A stretch of 64,000 bases of DNA, taken from assembly GCF_000014685.1 (NCBI RefSeq), contig NC_008321.1, forward strand, positions 2,105,001-2,169,000, given 5' to 3'. Every line of letters starts with the position of its first letter. Position 1 is the stretch's first letter. The notes under the pieces were generated by a model. It did not search any database, had not been told where the DNA came from, and was given only the letters and a program-made list of their open reading frames with translations. The position numbers and the translations under genes were made by a program. The stretch is from Shewanella sp. MR-4. Lineage in GTDB: Bacteria > Pseudomonadota > Gammaproteobacteria > Enterobacterales > Shewanellaceae. Shown in pieces: positions 58,835 through 64,000 of the stretch.

Positions 58835-59184
58835 GGGTCAACCTTTTTGTTATTTGAATGTAAATTGGTAAGGGTTTACATACTTGACATAACCAGTTTA
58901 GGCCTTAGGGGATAGAGAATTCTTGATGCATATCAAGAATTTTCAAGAGATGTGATGAAACTGATTTTGACATTTAATTAACATGATGCAGATCTAATTT
59001 CGGTTTTACTAATGGGACAAAATGTCGCACTTTTAACTATTTTTCTATTACAGCTCACTTTGTAATCAATTGATGCGGAAGAGGATAACTACACAGCCTA
59101 GCTTAAATTTATTCTTCTACAGTTTAAGAAAACCTTAAGATTCAGTTAATAGATTCAAACGCACTTGTGATGGATGGACCTTGT
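58835..59184. promoter_or_regulatory. Divergent control region between hyaA and the thioredoxin-like gene
   Basis: 350 AT-rich bases with no gene. Apart from the Fnr-type site I see no further certain operator. Runs such as AAACCTTAAGATTCAG near 59130 could be parts of the plus-strand promoter. Confidence 0.5.
58923..58936 (-). promoter_or_regulatory. Fnr/EtrA-type binding site upstream of hyaA
   Basis: TTGAT-GCAT-ATCAA matches the Fnr consensus TTGAT-N4-ATCAA at every position. The palindrome extends to 10-bp arms (AATTCTTGAT / ATCAAGAATT). It lies 89 bases before the hyaA ATG, fitting activation under anaerobic conditions. It could also serve the divergent tlpA-like gene, 249 bases away. 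Confidence 0.85.
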
Positions 59185-59652
59185 ATGAAAAAACTCTTGT
59201 TGTTACTCAGTTTGTTAAGCGCTGGCGCCTATGCTGCACCGTCGCTCGATCACCAAGTCTTCGATGCACAAAATCAAAGCGTTTCCTTGACCGAGTTTAA
59301 GGGCAAAGTGGTCTATGTCGATTTTTGGGCGTCCTGGTGTGGGCCGTGCCGTAAGTCTTTCCCGTGGATGAATGCGATGGCACAAAAGTATCGAGAGCAA
59401 GGTCTAGCCGTGGTGGCGATTAACCTCGATACCGATAAGGCGCTCGCCGATGAATTTTTAAAGCAGCTTCCTGCCCAGTTTTCGGTACGTTTTAATCCCG
59501 AAGGCGATGTGGCTCGAAGCTTCGATTTATTGGGGATGCCCAGCAGTTTTATGTTTAACCGCCAAGGTGAGTTAGTCAAAAGCCATGTGGGCTTTTATCA
59601 AGACAAAGCTGCCGACTATGAACAAGAACTCGTGAGTCTGTTGAAGGAGTAA
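59185..59652 (+). CDS. Exported thioredoxin-fold protein (TlpA/ResA type)
   Basis: A 156-residue periplasmic thiol-disulfide protein. A signal peptide (LLLLLSLLSAGAYA) is followed by a TlpA-like domain with the active site WASWCGPCRKSFPW and the cis-Pro loop LGMPSSFMFNRQGELVKSHVG. It probably keeps cysteines of a partner reduced or isomerises them. The next gene, 3 bases downstream, encodes a lipoprotein with a Gly/Cys tail that is a natural candidate client. ATG 59185 starts the signal peptide; an in-frame ATG 18 bases upstream is less likely. Confidence 0.92.
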   Translation: MKKLLLLLSLLSAGAYAAPSLDHQVFDAQNQSVSLTEFKGKVVYVDFWASWCGPCRKSFPWMNAMAQKYREQGLAVVAINLDTDKALADEFLKQLPAQFSVRFNPEGDVARSFDLLGMPSSFMFNRQGELVKSHVGFYQDKAADYEQELVSLLKE

Positions 59653-59655
59653 GCT

Positions 59656-59877
59656 ATGGGTAAAATCACGTTAGTCGCCGTGTCGTTGGTGATGTTGGGT
59701 GTGAGTGGTTGTTCAAGCCTTGGGGTGGAGCCATGGGAGAAAGGGCAACTCGCGCGAGCGGATATGGCCCTTGACAGTGAAAAGTTAGATCAGGCGTTAG
59801 ACGATCATATCTACTTCAGTAAGGAAGGTAGCAGCGGCGGTCGCGCGTTTGCGGGCGGCGGTTGTGGTTGTAACTAA
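59656..59877 (+). CDS. DUF4266 small lipoprotein with C-terminal Gly/Cys tail
   Basis: A 73-residue lipoprotein. The lipobox is MLGVSGC with the lipidated Cys at residue 19. The mature part contains the DUF4266 core (VEPWEKGQLARADMAL) and ends in AFAGGGCGCN. The strict Gly-Cys tail suggests a metal, thioether or disulfide site, or a modification site. Function is unknown. It is translationally close to the upstream thioredoxin-like gene (3-base gap) and 92 bases before the DUF3570 gene; these families habitually travel together with ApbE. Confidence 0.9.
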   Translation: MGKITLVAVSLVMLGVSGCSSLGVEPWEKGQLARADMALDSEKLDQALDDHIYFSKEGSSGGRAFAGGGCGCN

Positions 59878-59969
59878 ACATTGCCAGTTCAACAAGTTGT
59901 ACCTGAGGTTTTAGCCTAAATTGGTTTTTAGGCTAAAAAGGCTTTACTGACATAAAGGTGTTGTCTGCC

Positions 59970-61316
59970 ATGACAAATAATAACAATAAGTTAGACCCAA
60001 TAGTCCCGCAAACGCAGCAAACTAAAGCACAGACAAAACAGATCGCCAGCGCGTTAGCTTTAGCCAGTTGTGGTTTGTTCGTGTCCAATGGACACGCAAC
60101 CGAGCTTGCGAAAAATGTCGATGACTGGAAAGTCGATGCCGCACTCATGTATTACGGTGAGCAGGACAGAGTACAAGCGATAGAAGCTATTGGTACGGCG
60201 CAGAAAAACTTTGGCGACGACAGTGTGCTGGATTTAAAGCTGGTGGTCGACAGCTTAACCGGCGCCTCGGCCTCCGGTGCGGTCGCCCAAGGCGACAGCC
60301 AAACCTTCACCCGTCCTTCCGGTAATGGCCAATATAAGGTAGCGGCCGGTGAAACCCCTCTCGATGATACCTTCCACGATACCCGAGTGCAGGGCAGTGC
60401 CAACTGGTCACAGGCGCTCAATTCCGATTGGAAAGTCAATGGCGGCGTCTATGGTTCTAAAGAATTTGACTATATGTCGATGGGTATTAATGCGGGAGTT
60501 GAGCGAGGTTTTAACAAGGACAACACTACACTGTTTTTAGGCACGGCCTACAGTTTCGATGTGGTTGACCCCGTTGGTGGCAGACCCGTGGCCTTATCTT
60601 CCATGGCCATCCGCGATAATTTTACCAGCGATGAGACTTATCGCAGTGCATTCGATGCCACCCGTCAAAGTGGTAGTGACGATAAACAAACCGTCGACTT
60701 GATGCTGGGCATCACTCAAGTATTGAACCAACGCTGGTTATTGCAGGCGAACTATGGCTTATCCAGTGTCAGCGGTTATTTAACCGATCCCTACAAAGTC
60801 TTGAGTGTGGTCAATGACAATGGTTTGACTCAAGATACTGTCTATGAAAACCGCCCCGATTCGCGCCTAAAGCACAGTTTTTATGTGATGACTAAAGGGG
60901 CACTCGATTCGGGGGTAGTGGATTTCTCTTACCGCTATAACACAGACGATTGGGACTTAACCTCGCACACTTTAGAAACCCATTATCGTTACTACTTTAG
61001 CGGCAGTTTCTATGGGCAATTGCATTTACGTTATTACCAACAGTCGGCGGTGAACTTCTATCAGCCGTTCTTGCTTGCTGATACGCCTCTGCCTGAGTTT
61101 GCTAGTGCTGATTATCGGATTGGTGACATGAGTGCCTATACGATTGGGGTCAAGTTTGGTCACCGTCTCTCGGGTGGTCATGAAATGACTTATCGCTTGG
61201 AATATTACCAACAGGATCCGAAAAACAACGGCACAACAATTCCAGGAGAGCTGCAAAACTACGACTTATTCCCGACACAAAAGGCAATAACGGCGCAGTT
61301 TAGTTATTCATTTTAA
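59970..61316 (+). CDS. DUF3570 outer-membrane-type protein with ApbE flavinylation motif
   Basis: A 448-residue exported protein. The signal peptide has a long polar front and core IASALALASCGLFVSNGHA; LASC also resembles a lipobox. The rest is rich in alternating aromatic beta strands and ends in QFSYSF, as in outer-membrane barrels. Residues 94-100 are DSLTGAS, matching the ApbE target consensus Dxx(S/T)GA(S/T), with Thr97 as predicted FMN site. The motif lies near the start of the mature chain, before the main barrel-like part. apbE is the next gene. I infer a covalently flavinylated envelope protein; biochemical role unknown. ATG 59970 is chosen over a GTG at 59958. Confidence 0.85.
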   Translation: MTNNNNKLDPIVPQTQQTKAQTKQIASALALASCGLFVSNGHATELAKNVDDWKVDAALMYYGEQDRVQAIEAIGTAQKNFGDDSVLDLKLVVDSLTGASASGAVAQGDSQTFTRPSGNGQYKVAAGETPLDDTFHDTRVQGSANWSQALNSDWKVNGGVYGSKEFDYMSMGINAGVERGFNKDNTTLFLGTAYSFDVVDPVGGRPVALSSMAIRDNFTSDETYRSAFDATRQSGSDDKQTVDLMLGITQVLNQRWLLQANYGLSSVSGYLTDPYKVLSVVNDNGLTQDTVYENRPDSRLKHSFYVMTKGALDSGVVDFSYRYNTDDWDLTSHTLETHYRYYFSGSFYGQLHLRYYQQSAVNFYQPFLLADTPLPEFASADYRIGDMSAYTIGVKFGHRLSGGHEMTYRLEYYQQDPKNNGTTIPGELQNYDLFPTQKAITAQFSYSF

Positions 61317-61356
61317 AGGTAAACTGTGCTACTTAGTACAAACTATCAGCGCAAAC

Positions 61357-61383
61357 AATATGGGTAGCCTTGCTGCCCATATT
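61357..61383 (+). terminator. Hairpin between the DUF3570 and apbE genes
   Basis: AATATGGGTAGC and GCTGCCCATATT form a 12-bp stem (one G-T pair) with a 3-base loop, followed only by GAGTTTTGG. It may attenuate transcription or shape the mRNA between the two genes. Confidence 0.5.
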
Positions 61384-61418
61384 GAGTTTTGGCTAAGCCA
61401 TAGCATAAGGATTTTAAG

Positions 61419-62321
61419 ATGCCAGCAGTTTCCCCTAATGCGCCTTATCGACTCCAACGCCGAGATTGGGGTTATTTAGGTGAATTTAGGGCCATGGCGA
61501 GCCCCTGTGAGTTATTAATCGCAAGCCACGACGAAAGCATTGCCTACGATATGCTCGATATGGCAGCCCGTGAGGCGCAAAGAATCGAGCAAAAATATAG
61601 CCGCTTTATTGAGGGCAATTCTCTGTGGCGGCTTAATCACGCCCAGGGTGAGCGCGTCGGCATTGATGAGGAAACTTGGCAGTTGCTAGCTTTTGCCAAG
61701 CAATGCTTTGAGTTAAGTGAAGGGCTATTTGATGTATCTGCTTGCCCTCTAATGCAAGTATGGCGTTTTACGGCCGATGCCAAGATGCCCTCAAAGGCGG
61801 ATATCGAAGCCGCGCGAGCCTTGGTCGGCTTTGAGCGCATCGAATTTAATTCCCATGAGTTGTTGATGCCCAAAGGCATGCAGCTCGATTTTGGCGGTAT
61901 CGCCAAAGAATATGCGGTCGATAGGGTCGCCTATGAGCTTGCCGAGTCCTATGCGGGGATTTCGGTACTGGTCAATTTTGGCGGTGATATAGCTTGTCCA
62001 GTGGCAAATGTCGTGCCTTGGCAGGTGGGTATTGAAGATCCGCATCAGCTCGACCATGCCGCGAAAGTGCTTGCCATGACCCAAGGCGCTTTAGCGACCA
62101 GTGGTGATACACGGCGGTTTATTGAAGTCGAGGGTAAACGCTATGGACATATCGTCGACCCGCGCACTGGCTATCCTGTAAGTGAGGCGCCGCGCTCGGT
62201 GACGGTACTTGGGCCAAACTGCGTCACCGCGGGAATGTTAGCCACCATGGCCATGTTACAGGGTGAACAGGCCGAAACTTTTTTAGCCGAGCAATCGGTG
62301 CAATTCAGTATTTTTCGATAG
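61419..62321 (+). CDS. apbE: FAD:protein FMN transferase (ApbE family), no visible signal peptide
   Basis: A 300-residue flavin transferase that moves FMN from FAD to Ser/Thr of target proteins. Signatures: KYSRFIEGNSLWRLN, SEGLFDVSACPLMQVWRF, DFGGIAKEYAVDRVA, LVNFGGDI, GALATSGDTRRF and HIVDPRTGYPV with the Mg-binding region VTAGMLATMAMLQG. Most envelope-acting ApbE proteins have a signal peptide or lipobox; this one starts MPAVSPNAPYRLQRRDWGYL with neither. It may act in the cytoplasm, or an unusual export route exists. AAGGA lies just before the ATG. The neighbouring DUF3570 protein is its likely substrate. Confidence 0.93.
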   Translation: MPAVSPNAPYRLQRRDWGYLGEFRAMASPCELLIASHDESIAYDMLDMAAREAQRIEQKYSRFIEGNSLWRLNHAQGERVGIDEETWQLLAFAKQCFELSEGLFDVSACPLMQVWRFTADAKMPSKADIEAARALVGFERIEFNSHELLMPKGMQLDFGGIAKEYAVDRVAYELAESYAGISVLVNFGGDIACPVANVVPWQVGIEDPHQLDHAAKVLAMTQGALATSGDTRRFIEVEGKRYGHIVDPRTGYPVSEAPRSVTVLGPNCVTAGMLATMAMLQGEQAETFLAEQSVQFSIFR

Positions 62322-62331
62322 GGCATTATCA

Positions 62332-62991
62332 ATGCGTATCATGTTAGTGGAAGACAACGAATTATTAGCCCAAGGGATCTGCCTGAGCCTTGCCAAACTG
62401 GGGATGCAGGTCGATCACCTAAGTAGCTATCAGCAAGCATTAGTGGGCATTAAGAATGAAACCTTTAGCGCCATAGTGCTCGATTTAGGTCTACCGGATG
62501 GTAATGGTAAAGAGTTGTTAAAAGCCTGGCGTGCAGAGGGTGTCTCGATTCCGACGATAGTGCTGACGGCAAACACAGATTTCGATACAAAACTCGAGTG
62601 CCTCGATATTGGCGCCGATGATTATTTAGGTAAACCCTTCGATGTGCGTGAGTTAGCCGCACGGATCCGAGCTATCGTCCGCCGTCAATATGGTCTGGAT
62701 AATAACAGTTTGAATATCGGTGCATTAAGTATTGATCTCAACACCCGCGAGGTGACGTTTCGCGATCAAAATGTGCCCCTCTCTCGCCGGGAATTTCAAC
62801 TTCTGCTCGAACTGGCCCAATCCGCTGGCCGAGTGTTAACCCGCAGTCAGTTAGAACAGCTAACCTATGGTTGGGATGAAGTCGGCAGCAACTCGATAGA
62901 AGTGCATATCCATCACTTACGTAAAAAAATGGCCAATGAATTGATTAAGACGGTGCGCGGCATTGGCTATACCTTAACCGAAGTCAATTAA
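62332..62991 (+). CDS. OmpR-family response regulator (QseB/PmrA-like)
   Basis: A 219-residue regulator. The receiver domain has the acidic pair in LVEDNELLAQG, phospho-acceptor Asp51 (IVLDLGLPDGNG), Thr79 and Lys101 (YLGKPFD). The C-terminal winged helix (about residues 125-217) shows VPLSRREFQLLLELAQSAG, TRSQLEQLTYG and SNSIEVHIHHLRKKM. It lies 10 bases after apbE and 113 bases before its sensor kinase. It probably controls the flavin-cluster genes, but the target cannot be read from the sequence. Confidence 0.95.
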   Translation: MRIMLVEDNELLAQGICLSLAKLGMQVDHLSSYQQALVGIKNETFSAIVLDLGLPDGNGKELLKAWRAEGVSIPTIVLTANTDFDTKLECLDIGADDYLGKPFDVRELAARIRAIVRRQYGLDNNSLNIGALSIDLNTREVTFRDQNVPLSRREFQLLLELAQSAGRVLTRSQLEQLTYGWDEVGSNSIEVHIHHLRKKMANELIKTVRGIGYTLTEVN

Positions 62992-63104
62992 CCCAAAAAT
63001 GGGATAACTGATCAGGATTTAAGTGACAAACCCGACGTTTATCGGTATTTAGTAACTGCCTTATAGGCAAGTCTGCTCTTACCATAAACAACGGGGACTA
63101 CGGG

Positions 63105-64000
63105 GTGAATCGACTCAAGGTGCTGGATGTGTACTCATTACGTTTGTTATTAACCTTGCTGATGCTTTCGGGGATCTCTGTGTCCGTAGGCATTTCCAGC
63201 TGGTTTAGCACCCGAGATTCTAAACATCAAATCGAAGAATTATTCGATGCGCAGATGTTGCAATCTGCGAAAATGCTTGAGCTTTTCTATCACGATGAAG
63301 CGGAATTTAAAGCGCCGCAAGAGATACCACAAATTCTCCATGTTCCCGATAGTCAGATCAGTAGTTTTGCTGATAAAGCCGATGCGCTTAAGTTGGCCTA
63401 TGAGCATAAACTCGCATTCCAGATCTGGAGCGAAGCAGGGCAGGCACTGGTCTTTTCAGACAATATTGGTCGTCAACCCATTACTAAATTTGTTCAGGGT
63501 TACAGTAAGAAAGTGTTCGAAGGCGAGCTGTGGCATGTGTTCAGCTTTTTTTCGGTCAAACACAAAGTGTGGATCGTCACCGCCCAGCAGGACGAAGTGC
63601 GTCAGGAGCTGGTTTCGCAAATTATGCACAATGCAGTGATAGTGCCACTGATCGTCGTACCCTTAACTTTACTGATTGTGAGTTTACTGTTTTACATTCT
63701 TTTTCGGCCGTTAAAGTCCTTCGAGCGTGAGTTAATGACACGTTCGCCTAACGATCTCACGCCGCTGACAATGTCACTGCCTAAGGAACTCGTGCCCGTG
63801 CGCCGCGCGCTAAACCAATATATCAGCAGCATTGCACACTTTATTGCTAGGGAGCGCCGCTTCAGTGCCGATGCGGCCCATGAGTTAAAAACCCCGTTAT
63901 CCGTGATTAAATTACATCAACAGGGTTTAGAAGGTTTAGTGGGCGAGGGTGATGCGGAGCGCATTCACCTTGCGGCCATCGATGCGGGGGTGAAGCATAT
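63105..64000 (+). CDS. Sensor histidine kinase (QseC/PmrB-like), 3' end outside window
   Basis: The frame is open from GTG 63105 to the window edge (298 codons). Two membrane segments (about residues 10-30 and 186-206) flank a periplasmic sensor region of about 150 residues. A HAMP-like linker and the start of the dimerisation domain follow, with His259 in DAAHELKTPLSVIKLH as phospho-acceptor. The ATPase domain lies beyond the window. Domain order and pairing with the preceding regulator resemble QseBC/PmrAB. The signal is unknown; given the neighbours, an envelope redox cue is possible. Confidence 0.93.
   Translation, partial: MNRLKVLDVYSLRLLLTLLMLSGISVSVGISSWFSTRDSKHQIEELFDAQMLQSAKMLELFYHDEAEFKAPQEIPQILHVPDSQISSFADKADALKLAYEHKLAFQIWSEAGQALVFSDNIGRQPITKFVQGYSKKVFEGELWHVFSFFSVKHKVWIVTAQQDEVRQELVSQIMHNAVIVPLIVVPLTLLIVSLLFYILFRPLKSFERELMTRSPNDLTPLTMSLPKELVPVRRALNQYISSIAHFIARERRFSADAAHELKTPLSVIKLHQQGLEGLVGEGDAERIHLAAIDAGVKH

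Overview
The window looks like the chromosome of a Shewanella close to S. oneidensis (Gammaproteobacteria). Evidence: the gene families present, the order pheS-pheT-ihfA-lpxM-hyp/hya, the complete his operon behind a poly-His leader peptide, SOS, Fnr and Fur sites that fit E. coli-type consensus sequences, and the protein similarity I recognise throughout. Species-level assignment is inference from memory of gene order, not a database match.

Layout, left to right. 1-8.0 kb: 3'-truncated recC and a moxR / DUF58 / transmembrane transglutaminase operon, all on the minus strand. 8.3-10.6 kb: two abutting insertion sequences (IS110 family, IS1111-like; IS5 family, IS903-like), next to a broken SOS mutagenesis operon. 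That operon has an intact SOS box, a umuD-like gene carrying two tandem UmuD domains, and only the first ~76 codons of umuC. 11.8-18.3 kb: DUF938 methyltransferase, puuB-like oxidase, LysR regulator, the glutathione-dependent formaldehyde detoxification pair adhC-fghA, and a trypsin-like protease with an internal deletion. 18.4-22.2 kb: ydbL-ynbE-ydbH, the AsmA-like lipid transport set. 22.5-23.7 kb: aromatic amino acid permease. 24.4-32.5 kb: hisLGDCBHAFI(E). 32.8-35.0 kb: four small genes of unknown function. 35.3-41.2 kb: yoaA helicase, a Fur-type TonB receptor and a chemoreceptor. 41.5-46.4 kb: candidate Phe leader, pheST, ihfA, lpxM.

46.5-58.8 kb is an eleven-gene minus-strand [NiFe]-hydrogenase region: structural genes hyaA-hyaB-hyaC, protease hyaD, a degenerate HypF-like protein, and hypF-hypB-hypC-hypD-hypE-hypA. 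A perfect Fnr palindrome lies upstream. Together these encode a periplasmic, quinone-linked hydrogenase, its cytochrome b anchor, and the machinery that builds the Ni-Fe(CN)2CO centre.

59.2-64.0 kb is a plus-strand set: thioredoxin-like protein, small DUF4266 lipoprotein with a Gly/Cys tail, DUF3570 outer-membrane-type protein, ApbE flavin transferase, OmpR-type response regulator and a sensor kinase cut by the window end. The DUF3570 protein carries a DSLTGAS motif that fits the ApbE flavinylation consensus, so I read the cluster as a candidate flavin-based cell-envelope redox system. The two strongest items for follow-up are this cluster and the fused, half-inactivated UmuD pseudo-dimer. 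The HypF-like protein and the abrupt codon-use change inside pheT come next.
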